Below, piece by piece: positions 1 through 10,974 of a DNA stretch of 64,000 nucleotides. Under the pieces are notes generated by a model. The model searched no databases and was not told where the DNA came from. It saw only the letters and a program-made list of their open reading frames with translations. The DNA comes from Hyposmocoma kahamanoa. Taxonomy: Eukaryota > Arthropoda > Insecta > Lepidoptera > Cosmopterigidae. Location: assembly GCF_003589595.1 (NCBI RefSeq), contig NW_020653719.1, forward strand, positions 240,070-304,069, read 5' to 3'. Position 1 is the first letter of the stretch, and each line of letters opens with the position of its first letter. The position numbers were made by a program, and so were the translations under genes.

Positions 1-237
1 CAAACTACAGCCTACATTTGTTTACAAAAATAAGGTAGAGACAAGGTAGAACACGGTAACGATTCAGGTGCTACATGAAAATAATTAATATTGTGTACTA
101 TTAACAATTCGGTGTTATCTGTTAGATTGGTAACAATGTAACATACTAATATTAGCTCGCGATTTCGTCTGCGTAGAATAAGTATCTACCTACTTCGAGT
201 AGCCTACTCTTCTATTTTCTTGAGAACTGATTGATTC

Positions 238-382
238 TCCATACAAACTTTCATCCCCTATTTCACACCCTTCAAGATTTTTTTGTGATAAAAAGTAGCC
301 CATGTCCTTATCTTAGGTATCATCTATCTCTATACCAACATCAATCAAATTTGGTTCAGCGGATTAGGCGTGAAATTGTACA
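238..382. repeat. Dispersed lepidopteran-type repeat (family L)
   Basis: The stretch runs from a start-like CATACAAACTTTCATCCCC to a segment reading GTTCAGCGGATTAGGCGTGA, with AAAGTAGCCCATGTCCTTA between. This word order is familiar to me from repeats scattered through butterfly and moth genomes; that is recall, not a search. A degenerate reading frame may be present but is broken. Only one clear copy was seen in this window. Confidence 0.5.
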
Positions 383-1613
383 GCGTGATTATTAATTTTA
401 TTAAATTCTCCCATCAAAAGCCAATAAATAAAAAAAAACAGTAATAAATCTTAACAGCCACTCGTGTTCCGAATTTGAAATCGGGATAAAGCAATATTTT
501 CACAGTACCAATGGTCATAAAATCGCAATAACAAAGTTATAGAGCCATAACGCCGAGTGAGCACTAATCAATCGGGAACATTAATACGATGATGCAGTTT
601 TAGACTTTAACCCCATGGATTTAAAGCTTCTAAAGTTTATGCGGTGTTCTCTAATCGAAGAACACGATCCAATTTGTTCCGAGAATCGACAGCGACTGTG
701 GAAATCTTAATTGTTTTTAAAAATACAGTGAGGTGAACAGAATTCAAGTCAAAAAGCTTTTTGAAATCAGAAAACAAAATGAAACATTTTGCGAAGTAAA
801 TCGATTAAAAATATCAGTAGTGCCTATATGTAGTACTGAGTGATTTATTAAGTAAAATTACCTGCACAGTAAAATCTGCACATTAAATGAAAATGTATTT
901 TGCCAACAATTTTTGACGATCTTACTGACTACGTTCAATTGTGGGAATTAATTTTGATTAATTAATTTTGGAACCAATTGGTATACGGTTTAGTTTGTCA
1001 ATTTCAAAGCAGAACCCCCAAAGGGGTGCAAGGGGGGTCCCAGTGACACTCGGAAAGGAAATGGAACTTCCAGGCTTTGATAAAGTTTTAATATATTCTT
1101 CGGCAAGTTTCCAAGTTGGTTCGAGGCGGCACAGGTTATGACTGATTAGGTGGACCGACTTTTTTCCGTTATGTTTTTATCGTTTTCTGTGCATATTTTC
1201 TGGCGAACGACTTAATTGAGAATATCCTATTCGTGTTTTCGGTTTTCACGCGGTTCCAATTCAATAGCAGACGGAAAAAAATCAGAAAAAAGTATTTTCT
1301 CAAAATTGTGATATTCACTAAATCAAATCTAAAGCAAAATACTAAAAATCTTTTTATTCATTCAAAACGATCCGTGAAAAGATTTCAACGAAACAGGAAA
1401 AATTAAGTTTAATAAAAAGCTTCGATTTCAAAGAGTCATTCGAATTCGTAATTAATTGGAAATGGTTAAAAAAACGTTAAACCCAACAATGGGCAGCCTG
1501 ATTGCGACGGTTTGGTTTAAGTAATTTATTTTTAGTTTTTCCGAAGAGAATTAAGTGTTGTTGGAGAGAAATCATTCAAGAAAAATTAATTAACCTCTAA
1601 GTCGAGACTTGAA
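383..1613. other. Gene-free AT-rich stretch
   Basis: No ORF of note, RNA gene or recognisable repeat was found here. The sequence is AT-rich with a short C/G-rich patch near 1010-1040 (CCCCCAAAGGGGTGCAAGGG). Nothing supports a gene. Confidence 0.5.
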
Positions 1614-1956
1614 AGCAGTAGAGCTCCTTGTGCAAGAGTTCGTCCATGGAAGTGCTGAAGTAGGTAAGGTACCTATTTCTGCCGCCAAGCAGTAATGTTA
1701 CTGTTTAATACCATTAGCTTAACTGTAAAATAACATTACTGTGTTCCGGTTTTGAAGCGTAATGCTGGTGAAATTACAGGCACATGGGATTTGTCAATTT
1801 ATGTCTCTGGGTGACGGGCGCAGTGGCAGTGCCCCTCAGATCTTTGCGATTTGAAGCTTTGAGTGGCACTGCAACTGTTATAGATAGGCTAGATGGTTAG
1901 CTTACCACCAGGCGCACGACTTGTTCGTGCCGTTACTTGATATTTTATAAAAAAAA
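1614..1956 (+). repeat. Family A retroposon-like repeat, copy 1
   Basis: This is a near full-length copy. It starts at AGCAGTAGAGCTCC, passes through TTCTGCCGCCAAGCAGTAAT, GTTCCGGTTTTGAAG, CAGGCACATGGGA, GGGTGACGGGCGCAGTGGCA and GCGCACGACTTGTTCGT, and ends in TTGATATT-TATAAAAAAAA. The A-rich end is taken as the 3' end and so sets the strand. An extra segment of about 40 bp lies after the first ATGTTACTG. The family has no visible tRNA head, so it could be the 3' end of a LINE or a SINE mobilised by one. Confidence 0.8.
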
Positions 1957-4102
1957 GTAAATGTTTATTACTAACAATTAAAAAAATGTTTCTAAATGCC
2001 TTAGTAGCATCCGGTGCAATTTGTTGGTTCTTTATTTGTTTCCTATAATGAAAAAGATAATAATATTCATTTTTTTTTATTCAATATTGGTAGGCACGGG
2101 GTCAAAAGTCCACCAAGCTTGATACTTATGTTTAAATTTATCTCTATAACGTCTGTGATAGACTCTCTTAACTGTACATATTATTTTAGGTAGTCTTTAT
2201 TGAGCTACCTGTTGCTAATTTACCTTAAAACCCGAGGTTGAGTACCTAGGTATGTGACCGATACTAATTGGAAGAAGAATTACAAAAGTAGCGCAGTCAC
2301 TATCAACGCGGCCTTCAGTCAGCCTACGTTTGTGGCCAGAATCCTCCTGACATTCCGCCTGCCCTCATTACCACGTCGGCGACAAACAATGCTGCGATGG
2401 CTTCTAAACGAGGACAATGCAACTACCATCCTCGTCATATACTCATTCAATCCTATCTTCCATCTCACTCGACCTGCAATCACTCTCCGACTGCTGCCCC
2501 AATGATATTTGTGTTCGATTATAATTAAACATGTCCTCCTTCTTTGAAATGTCAAGCTGTCTTTAATTAAAGACTGACGCTTAATTATAGATCTGTCCCT
2601 TTTTATCTTCAAACTCGAATAACAAACAGATTGCGAACTTGAGAAGATAGCTATATTGCTTTGGTGTTATACAAATTGTTCCACTAGTGATGGAACAAAT
2701 TGATTACTAAATTAAGTTGTCACTCCGTGTGACAAAACTGGCTTTATGTTGTAGTAGTACATATTGTTATGTTTTTTCTCAATGCTAGATTTCATCTTTA
2801 TCTAACTAAATGTCAACAAACAAACAAAGTGTTTTCATACACTTGAACTTTTTTTGGTATTTTTGTTTATGACAAGACGATGCAATAAATATTGTTGTTA
2901 AAGTTATATTGAAATTGTGTACCTCTTACCTTTTTATGAGAATATTTGCCTCTGCAGCCGTAGCATGGTGTTATATCTCTTGCAATTTTTTTATTGCGAA
3001 TACCGAATCGGTAAGATACCGCACTAGTGTCTTTTGTTCTTTTGTTTATTTGATAATGAAGTATTGTTGTAAATTTTGAAGAACAAGGGCAACGACTTGG
3101 AATTGCGTATATAATATAATCTCGTTGTTGGGTATGGACTGTTTCTAAGGAGAAAGTTAGGTTAGGCTACAACTCAAAGATGGTACTTACAAAAAACTAC
3201 TTTCAAAAAAATTATTTTATTTGTACACAGCAATATTTAACAATAATTTTATGTGATTTAATAACGAGTGAGTTGATATCTGGATCATCGAAACCTATGC
3301 GACCCAACCCAAGCCCCTGGTTGGTTAAAAAGCCAACTAGAGCATGTCATTTCAGTCCATGTTATTTTAAATTGAAACGAAATGTGGACGTTTCATTCAA
3401 AAGAGAAAAGGGTTTAAACTCGTTTGGGATTTCAAATTCTGGATTCAATGTAATTAGTTTAATATCACATACTTAGGAATTCGGTTTCCAAGCAATCGAA
3501 AAATAGACCAGCTAATCAATTTGTATTGCGACTAATTTGGAATGTTACATTGTATCAGTAGCGAGATATGTTGTTGAATGTAATATCACATTCAACTAGT
3601 TCGTGAAGCTTGTCAGGGAAATATTACTCAATCCCATAAGACTTTTAAACTATATAATCCTACATGAACTCAAGCACGTTGTTATTGTTACTAAATAAGT
3701 TACATAACGCCGCCATGTTGTAGGTACCCTAAAATACATAGGTGTCACAGTAAATTATTTCTTGAACACGATTTTCTCGCTTCATTGATTTCAGTAAACA
3801 GTGCTGCTCGTAAATTAGGTTTGACACTTGTGGTTGTTAGCTTCGATTCTCGCCAATAAAATATAGTAGATTGATGAGTTGCAAAGATTCTTTAATCCGA
3901 TTTGGCTACTGTGGTCATGAGCGAATAGCGCATTGTACGTAATGGGCTTTATTTCGATTGGCCTTTCTTTTTATAAGTGTATTATTTAGATATGATACGG
4001 TACTGGTTTACCTGTGTAAGGGTGAATTTAAATTTGTAATTTTTGACCAAATATTGAAATTATTAACGTCGGTCATTACGTTATTTTAAGTTTCTCATAT
4101 TT
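1957..4102. other. Gene-free stretch with two unrecognised short ORFs
   Basis: Two short frames lie here (2254-2505, GTG start; 3180-3476, ATG start, 98 codons). Neither resembles a family I know, and neither has a convincing promoter, splice signal or start context. I treat both as chance ORFs. No repeat shared with the rest of the window was seen. Confidence 0.45.
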
Positions 4103-4281
4103 AATTTTTTTTATGATATGCAATGAAGGGACGAAAAAGTCGTGCGTCTGTTGGTAAGCGACACACCTGTCCATAACGTTGCAGTGCCGCTCAGAGCTTT
4201 AAATCGCAAAGATCTGAGGGACACTACGCTGCGCTCGTCACCCTGAAACATAAGCTCAAGTCCCATGTGCCAGCGATTTCA
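4103..4281 (-). repeat. Family A repeat, copy 2 (5'-truncated, minus)
   Basis: The T-run at 4103 is the complement of the A tail. The body matches the family through GGTAAGCGACAC, CTTTAAATCGCAAAGATCTG and GTCACCCTGA, then stops near CCATGTGCC. It abuts copy 3 in the opposite orientation. Confidence 0.75.
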
Positions 4282-4436
4282 GTGGGACTTGTTACGGTAT
4301 GTCTGACGGGCGCATGGGAGTGCCTCTGAGATTAATGCAATTTGAAGCTCTAAGTGGCACTGTTACTACTATGAACAGGCGTGTTGCTTATCACCAAGCA
4401 CGACCTTTTTGTTTCGTCATTTGGTACTATAAAATA
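4282..4436 (+). repeat. Family A repeat, copy 3 (5'-truncated, plus)
   Basis: The copy begins at GTGGGACTTG and runs through TCTGACGGGCGCATGGGAG and CACCAAGCACGACC to TGGTACTATAAAATAA. It is head-to-head with copy 2 with almost no spacer; both are truncated at about the same consensus point. Confidence 0.75.
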
Positions 4437-4448
4437 ATCTTAGTACAG

Positions 4449-4597
4449 AGTACTAAAAAAACCGACGTCAAAAGTTTGTGGAATTACGTCTATTTGCAAA
4501 ATTTTATTGAAATCGGGTTACCGGAAAGTGCGCTAAACCGGATAGTTGGCCACCCTTAGAGGTGAAATATTTTCTTCAAATTTAAATCACTCAAGTA
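4449..4597 (+). repeat. Family J dispersed repeat, copy 1 (partial)
   Basis: It begins AAAAAACCGACGTCAAAAG and contains AAAATTTTATTGAAATCG and CACCCTTAGAGGTGAAATA. It matches parts of the copies at 39660-39950 and 49982-50195. The right part is cut off by the SINE that starts at 4598. Confidence 0.55.
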
Positions 4598-4771
4598 ACT
4601 GCCTCCGTGACCGAACGGTTACCATGCCGGACTGCCACGCAGAGGTCCCAGGTTCGATTCCCGGGCCGGAAGAAATATTTGTATGGCTTACATTTATTTC
4701 TCTCGTGGGTTTGGGTGTAATTTGTGGTTATCTATGTATGTGTCCATGGCACCCGCGACACAGGGTTTAAC
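4598..4771 (+). repeat. tRNA-derived SINE, family D, copy 1
   Basis: The head is tRNA-like: GTGACCGAACGGTTACCAT is a box A-like region and GGTTCGATTCC a canonical box B. The tail region GAAATATTTGTATGGCTTAC, TTTGGGTGTAATTTGTGGTT and CATGGCACCCGCGACACAGG is shared by all family D copies. It is the best preserved head on the plus strand. The ORF across it is not a gene. Confidence 0.85.
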
Positions 4772-5760
4772 AGTCGCGAAAACTTAAGAACTTGATAAAT
4801 TAAAGTATGTATACCAAATATGTGTATACCTAAAAGTAATGCCAGTATCATTGACTCGCTCTAGTAGAAGTGCACAAATTTGACATTTTGAACTTTGGAC
4901 CGTTTTTATATTTTATTTGTCAAGGTTGATGTGCTGTCCAACGGTGACAACAATTTACATAATGGCAGTTTCAAGACTTAAACGAATTAAAACCAGTGTA
5001 AATTGTTATATGTTGAGATATTCAAGGTTTCAATCGCAAGCTTTTTTAGTGAAATTCTGGGACATACGAAATAAAATCGACTGTATGAGATTTTAAATGG
5101 AGTACTCAGTGGTTTTTTCATCGTTTTTTATTGTATTTTTTTTGAAACTTATAAATAATAATAATGATAATAAATTTATTTGTCATAATAATAATGCAAC
5201 ATGCATATTGTACAGTAAGTATAATATAAATATAAAATAATCAGTACTTATGAACTCTGGTACTTAAAAAAGAAAAACCTATGCTATAAGTACCAGCCTT
5301 CCAATGGCATAGTAAATTATACAATTATCGTTATTTTATTTATACGTTATGATTATATACACCAATATAATAGTATAACAAGAAAAATAGTAATTTGTGG
5401 AGACAGCAAATGAGCAAAATTAAAAAAAGTAAACATCAGTTGCATGCAGTTTCATGTTATAATTATAGTCATGATTGTTCTGTGAGCACGTCATTACAAA
5501 ATGATTTAATAGGCACAGTCTGTTTTAAAGTTTGAAAGCTTTGATAGCTTAAAGATTTTAAATGAAACTTAGCGATGGAATATCAGTTTTAATAGTATAA
5601 AAGTTTTAAGTGTCGTTACTGAAGCTGCAACTTAGAAAAGTATCTTAGATGTTAATAATAAGCTCAGACGGCTTCTTTCATAGGTACAAGACAGTCGGTT
5701 GCACTCTTCATAGCGTAGTTTTAACGATCGTCGAAATGTTTAAAAATCTAACCCATAAAC
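4772..5760. other. AT-rich stretch with probable LINE tail
   Basis: From about 5150 to 5400 the minus strand reads like the 3' end of a non-LTR element: an AATAAATTTATT segment ending in ATT/ATC trinucleotide repeats. No coding part is attached. The rest of the interval shows nothing recognisable; the 72-codon frame at 5649 crosses into the MITE and is not a gene. Confidence 0.35.
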
Positions 5761-6056
5761 CATTAACTTACAATTATATGGACGTCGGGTCCGCGCTAAA
5801 AAGTGTCCGAACTTATAGGGCGTTAAAATCGTATAACTATTTTTTATATTATTTATTCACGCTTTAGTCTTCGTTTGTTCGACTGACAGCGAAGTAAGCA
5901 AAATTAGACAGTACTGTGATGACATTACAATTTAAATTCAACGTTTTAGCTTTTTCATATTCCTTTACAAGTCACTACGTTTAAATAGGTTGACTTGGGA
6001 CATTTTTTTCGTGGTTTTTGTATTAAACCCGTCGTTCATTTATTTGTAAGTCAATG
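5761..6056. mobile_element. MITE family H, copy 1
   Basis: This 296 bp element has imperfect terminal inverted repeats of about 28 bp: the left end is CATTAACTTACAATTATATG and the right end, complemented, is CATTGACTTACAAATAAATG. A second copy lies at 27740-28024. The two match nearly base for base except for about 11 extra bases here near 5832-5852. It has no coding capacity. A target duplication was not clear. Confidence 0.8.
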
Positions 6057-6124
6057 CTATAAACTAATAAATACTGAATTAAATACTTATTTAGTGCACA
6101 TACCAATGTAACAACTTAAAATTT

Positions 6125-6412
6125 AAATTTGTATTGAATTGATATTCAATTATTTTTTGTGAAATTACTCCACCAGTTTGTTATAATTATTAATTAATAC
6201 TAAGATCGAACACTTAGAAAAAATTCCTTCGATCCAGCCGTATTCGTTCAGCTTAGTTGGCATAGCGTCTGGCTCGGTTTGCTAGAACACGGTTTGTGCC
6301 TGGATCGAAGGAATTTGTTCTACGTGTTCGATCTTTGTATTAATAAGTATAACAAACTAGTGGAGTAATTTCACAAAAAATAATTGAATATCAATTCAAT
6401 ACAAATTTAATT
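6125..6412. mobile_element. Foldback element, family C, copy 1
   Basis: Arms of about 110 bp (6125-6236 and 6301-6411) are inverted copies: GTATTGAATTGATATTCAAT on the left is answered by ATTGAATATCAATTCAATAC on the right. Each arm's inner edge reads GATCGAAGGAATTT or its complement. The 64 bp spacer contains CAGCTTAGTTGGCATAGCG, which is tRNA box A-like. No coding potential is seen. Confidence 0.75.
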
Positions 6413-6590
6413 ACAAATAATAGCAACATCTCTAGCCAGGGCTGGTAACTATAAAGTTACCTAACTGGGCGACGAAACACTTTCATAGATTTCTCATAGA
6501 TGGCGCTACGTCTAAAAAATCCTTGAAAACCAAATACACAGATCCGATAAACACGCACATAGAAAAGTTCGTGAAGTCCGCTGGTTCGTT

Positions 6591-6720
6591 CCGTGGCTTA
6601 GTTGGCATAGCGTCTGGCACGGTTTACTAGAAGACGTCGGTTCGAATCCGGCTGGATCGAAGGAATTTTTTCTAAGTGTTCGAGCTTTGTATTAATAATT
6701 ATAACAAACATAACATTTAT
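6591..6720 (+). repeat. tRNA-like SINE head with family C arm
   Basis: The segment GTGGCTTAGTTGGCATAGCG (box A-like) is followed 36 bp later by GGTTCGAATCC (box B). It runs directly into GGATCGAAGGAATTTTTTC and a third copy of the family C arm. It does not fold convincingly into a full tRNA cloverleaf and lies within repeat DNA, so it is called a tRNA-derived repeat and not a tRNA gene. Confidence 0.65.
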
Positions 6721-7220
6721 TTAAGTGCTTACGAAATTGGGTTGGTTCGTGCTACAAATAACCAGTAAAGCAATACAGTAGGTACACAAACTCGCCAAAC
6801 CTTAAATATTCCACGAAAAATGTAGGAGCCCAAAGCTCAAAACAAAAAACGATTGCGATGTACACACTTATTTGAACGAGTATACGATCGATTCACGGTT
6901 CGACGGGATGTAGACGTACAAACAAGTGTTGGCGAAAACAACATAATTTATCAAGAGGGAAGAGATACTGATAACTCTTTCGGGAAACTCTTGGAATAAA
7001 ACCGCAGTCAAGTTCCCTTGGAGGGATTTCATATTCCAATATGGCGGTTAGCCGCGCCAGCGGCCAATTCACTTATACAGGTGACATACTAATGCCTAGG
7101 TTGGCGAACACGCCAAAAATGTACTTAGTGAACAGTGTCCTTGGATGTAACGTATTTGCTGTTATAGAAAAGAGAACTCCTTGCCTATCGTGGAGATGAC
7201 CTGGAAAATATTCCTGCTGG

Positions 7221-7333
7221 TTTTTTTCGTGATACGAAGTGACGGGACGGACAAGTCGTGCACCTGGTGGTAAGCGACATGCCTGTCCATAATAGTTGCA
7301 GCACTACTCTGAGCTTTAAAATGCAAAGAGGTC
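7221..7333 (-). repeat. Family A repeat, copy 4 (3' fragment)
   Basis: The T-run at 7221 is followed by GTGACGGGACGGACAAGTCG and GGTAAGCGACATGCC. The copy stops at the AAAATGCAAAGAGG match to the family and abuts the retrotransposon relic beginning near 7336. Confidence 0.75.
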
Positions 7334-7335
7334 AA

Positions 7336-7955
7336 AGACCTCCATCTCACCTGATGGAAAGCGACGATGAGGTCAATGATAAAGCATGCACTCCTAAATA
7401 ACGCCTATTCACTCTCGCCTTGACACGGTCCACGTTATAACGTTCAGGGAACACGTCTGCAGGCAGCGAATTCCACTCCATAGCCGTTCGCCATATTTTT
7501 TTTTTGATAATATCAAGTGACGGGACGAACATGTCGTGCACCTGATGGTAAGCTATATATGTACACGCCTGTCCATAACACTTGCAGTGCCACTGAGCTC
7601 TTAATATCACAAAGATCTGAGGCGCACTGCCACTGCGCCCGTCACCCTGAGACATAAGTTGACAAGACCAATGTGCCTGTAATTACAGCACCCTTACCCT
7701 TCAAAACCGGTACACAGTAATGTTGAAATTACTGCTTGGCAGCTGAAATAGGTAAAGTATAGTAAAATAGTTAAAGTAGTAGTACTTGCCTGGACGAACT
7801 CTTTCAAAGGAGCTCTACTATTACTAAAAATGTGGAAGCGTAACGCTTCGTGCGAATCTTTGGGATATCCCCATAACATAGGGGTGGAACCCAAGACTAC
7901 GTCTAGTCTACCGATGATGGAAAGGGCAAAGCGGAATTAAATCGTGTAATTCCAT
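7336..7955 (-). pseudogene. Non-LTR retrotransposon ORF2 C-terminus (relic), interrupted
   Basis: The two outer pieces (7336-7494 and 7827-7955) together encode the tail of a LINE ORF2 on the minus strand. Readable in order are a GSTPMLW-PKDSHEALRF-like stretch, then AMEWNSLPADVFPERYN and VKARVNRRYLGVHA, ending SLTSSSLSIR and a stop. The EWNSLP...VFPERYN...RVNRRYLG pattern is typical of the C-terminal region of jockey-group LINEs of insects. Family A copy 5 (about 7495-7826) splits it inside the RF-HI / WRTAMEW junction. Related relics lie at 38344-38745, 52258-52835 and 56893-57170. It has frameshifts and is not functional. Confidence 0.7.
7495..7826 (-). repeat. Family A repeat, copy 5 (near full length, nested)
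   Basis: The copy runs from a T-run through ATATCAAGTGACGGGACGAA, GATCTGAGGCGCACTGCC and AATTACTGCTTGGCAGCTG to GGAGCTCTACTATTACTAAA. It is inserted in a LINE relic; the sequence on both sides is continuous in the uninterrupted relative at 56893-57170. It therefore arrived later than that LINE copy. Confidence 0.85.
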
Positions 7956-9118
7956 CGCACGCAATTATCTCCGTGATATATCCTGTAAAATACCGATAAG
8001 CAGGCAACTTTACGGCGGTGTTCAAGGCTCTGCAGCTTCGCCTCTACTAATTCCGAGTCACTTAACACGCTTTCTTTTCCTTGACACGCTTGTCAATTAA
8101 ATCCACTTGCAATACGTTTAATAATATTGTGGGTGAAAGGCTTTTTTTCAAAATCTAGATATCAATGGCAAAAGTGACAGAATTCTTTTTTCTTAGCCCG
8201 TATGTCCCAACTGCTGTCAACAAAGACGTTCTACCACTCAACTCTATTATTTTAGTAGAGATTCAGTAAGTCAACTTTCTCAGAATAAGCTCTCAAGTAA
8301 ACGCTCCTACGACGTCTGTCGAATATAAAGTGACATTTTATGAACTGACTAGGTTGTATGCATAAAACAGACAGTCTGGGGAATCGTTAAATGATATCTT
8401 TTAGTTCTACCATTTTGCATGAAATGTTTGATTTCTCGAGTTGAAAATAAATTGAGATCTCAGATGAGCTGTTTGGAGGAAACGTGACTTCGGAATACGT
8501 GCCTGTTTTTTGTTTTGATTCAGTCGCATTTTCTCGCTCAAGCTCATTATGTAATAATTAAAAATAGTTGAGCATCGGACGATTGTATTAGAGGGCGCTA
8601 GTGCTGTTTTGACATCTACTTTATTCTGTTAAAAGTTGCAATATGTAACAGTATAATTAATTGAGGAAGTAACTTTGATTTCGTTCGAAATTGTTTTACG
8701 CCGTTTGTGCACGTAGACAGGTTCCATTATGATAATTCTAACAGCGGCTAAGAGAACAAAAAGCGCAATGCTTGCTTATAATAAAAACAATGGAGGCAGT
8801 CCCAGGCCTCCGTGAATGTTTTAGAGGTTAAAGACAGGCATGGAATTTGGTTATAGCATCGTTTTCTAAAATAAATCTTTTGTTTTTAATTTTGTTTATC
8901 TGGGTTTTGAGCACAGTATTGCTAACATAATTGGCGTTGCTTGTTTTAGTTTTGTTATTTAACTAATAACATTTCAAACAAAATACTTTGACAGGAGGAA
9001 CAGGATTTTCAAATTGCGAATTCGTGTTAATTTGTCAATTTTCTAGAACTTTAAGTATATTTCGGGAACCTCACTATTTTTCAAAACATTATTTCTCTTC
9101 TAGGAGAGATATCCTATA
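7956..9118. other. Gene-free stretch
   Basis: No recognisable gene, RNA or shared repeat was found between the LINE relic and the first mariner element. No ORF of interest is present. Confidence 0.45.
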
Positions 9119-10414
9119 CGTGAGGCGCACTATAAGTTCCCGGAATGAATAAGAAAAAAATAGTATAAATGGTCAGAAATTAATTTATTGTTTCTCAAAG
9201 TATTCTCCGTTAGGGTTAATGCACTTTTTCATACGAATGAACCAATTTGGAAAACATTTATGCCACTCCTCCGTGACAATCTCTGAAACATATTATTCAA
9301 ACTCTTCGATAGCCTCTTCAGGTGATGAAAACCGTTGACCGCGAAACTGGCTCTTAATTTTTGGAAATAAATAAACCTCACAAGGTACCAGGTCGGGACT
9401 GTACGCGGGATGGCTCATAAGGTCAACGTTGTTCAACTTCAAAAATTCATTTGTCTATCTGGCCGTTTGAGAACTGGCATTATCGTGGTGCAAGATGATA
9501 CGGCGTTTACGGTTGTTTTTGCGGAGTTTGTCAATAACTTCCGGCAAACAAATGGTCGTGTACCAATCACTATTCACGGTACAACGATTCTTCAAAGCAA
9601 CAGTAGCCACGTGTTCAGTTTTAATAAAAAAGAAGCAATCATCCGCTTAGAGGCACTTTGCACGCGCGCCACTTTGGTTGGTTTCGGCTTACCTCGAAAG
9701 ACCCATACGCTCGATTGCTGCTTTGTTTTGGGATCGTAACTACAAATCCATGTTTCGTCACCTGTTACTATGTCCCACACCAAATTTGACGCCCCTTCGT
9801 TGAATCTGGTAAGCATGACATTGCACCAAATGACGCGATCCGTTTTTTGAGCCTTAGTCAAATTGTGTGGGATCCACCGAGAGCACAGCTTTGTCACACC
9901 CAAATGTTTGTGTAGTATTGATTGTATTTGACTCATGCCTATGCCTAAAGATGCCCGAATCTTATGGTACGTCACTGTCAACGCCTGTCTGTTTTGATCA
10001 TACGGCGCACAGCATCGATGTTTTTGTTGTTCACAGCAGTGGACGGGTGACCTACACGAAATTCGTCACTGAGATTCACACGACCGCGTTTGAATTCTGT
10101 AAACCTATAGAGCTATAAATAGTCGTCTTGCATGGTGCTTTATCGGCAAAAGCAGTTTGAAGCCGAACAAAGTTCCGCTGAGCTGTTAAATTACACTAAA
10201 AGTCGTAGAAAATCGTACTACGAAAATTTTCACGAGTTAAATCCATGGTGATGTAGACAACCAATTTCTAAAATGACACCACAATGTAAAAACAAGTGAC
10301 AGTCAGATAAAACAAACTGTATTCTACAGCCAAAGAGTTCCATTTTCAAATGTTGTAAATAATTTTTAAATATTGTTTATGTAAGTGGCCAGTTCCGGAA
10401 ACTTATAGTGCGCC
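9119..10414 (-). mobile_element. mariner DNA transposon, copy 1
   Basis: This element of about 1.30 kb has inverted ends: the left contains GGCGCACTATAAGTTCCCGG and the right contains CCGGAAACTTATAGTGCGCC. TA dinucleotides lie at or next to both ends, as expected for Tc1/mariner insertion, though the exact left boundary is uncertain by a few bases. It carries a decayed minus-strand transposase (9185-10246). A closely related copy in the same orientation lies at 61922-63223. Confidence 0.9.
9185..10246 (-). pseudogene. mariner transposase, inactivated
   Basis: The frame is about 354 codons, close to the usual length for mariner. It starts at MDLTRENFRS (ATG at 10246) and ends NGEYFEKQ plus stop at 9185. 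Visible motifs are SRWIPHNLT (the mariner WVPHEL region), TGDETW with the first catalytic Asp, HDNASSQTA with the second, and SPDLVPCEVYLFP where the third catalytic Asp is replaced by Glu (codon at 9377-9379). A stop interrupts the frame at codon 17 and frameshifts occur further on. The only open block is 9592-9981. The protein would have bound the inverted ends and cut and pasted the element; this copy cannot. Confidence 0.85.
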
Positions 10415-10872
10415 CTATATAGAATAAAAGCAAGTCTTTAAATCCATCCCTGTGAGAACCCTTCAGTTCGTATGCGGCGCACATGTTTACGTTTTTTTCA
10501 AGGCCGTGCTCTTTGAAAATGACCGAAAACCCTCTGCGGCACAAAGGGCCACATTAGTGCCCCCTTCTCAGCTGGTTACGGTATAACCATCTTATACCGT
10601 ACCATATTATAGTTTAGCTGGACTTTTCTATTTTTATTTTTGTATAGAAGAATAAAGACAATGCTGATATGGTTACGTCATTTGACAAAGACAGTGTCCT
10701 TAAGACCACCTTAATGTAGTAAACTAAACCTCAATGTAACATTTTTGATGAGCTGAATTTCTTACAATATTAACATTGCTTAACATTGATCTTTATAAAT
10801 TTAAACTCATCACAATCGATACATTTCTTGGGTGTGTTGCACATATGATTAAATAAAATACGGGGCTCCTGT
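10415..10872. other. Gene-free stretch with a short hairpin
   Basis: The only structure seen is a perfect 10 bp stem at 10577-10601 (TACGGTATAA, loop CCATC, then the complement). No gene or shared repeat was recognised. Confidence 0.4.
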
Positions 10873-10974
10873 TAGTAGCATTAGAGCTCCGTATGAAAGA
10901 GTTCGTCCAGCAAAGTACTGCCACTTTACCTATTTCTGTCATCAAGCAGTATTGTGAGCATTACTGCGTTCCGG
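10873..10974 (+). repeat. Family A repeat, copy 6, 5' half
   Basis: The sequence covers the family from AGCATTAGAGCTCC to GCGTTCCGG. The other half follows at once but inverted (10975-11115). Confidence 0.75.

Noticed and set aside
3180..3476. A 98-codon gene
   Set aside because: AT-driven composition, no recognisable motif, no supporting signals.
4598..4672. A tRNA gene at the head of the family D SINE
   Set aside because: The same head recurs attached to the same tail in several copies, which is the mark of a SINE.
6591..6655. A tRNA gene
   Set aside because: Box A- and box B-like words are present, but acceptor and anticodon stems do not form convincingly and the segment runs straight into repeat DNA. 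It is a tRNA-derived repeat.
9410..9739. A plus-strand gene of 109 codons
   Set aside because: It is the antisense shadow of the mariner transposase relic. The same holds for 9867-10118 and 62257-62472.
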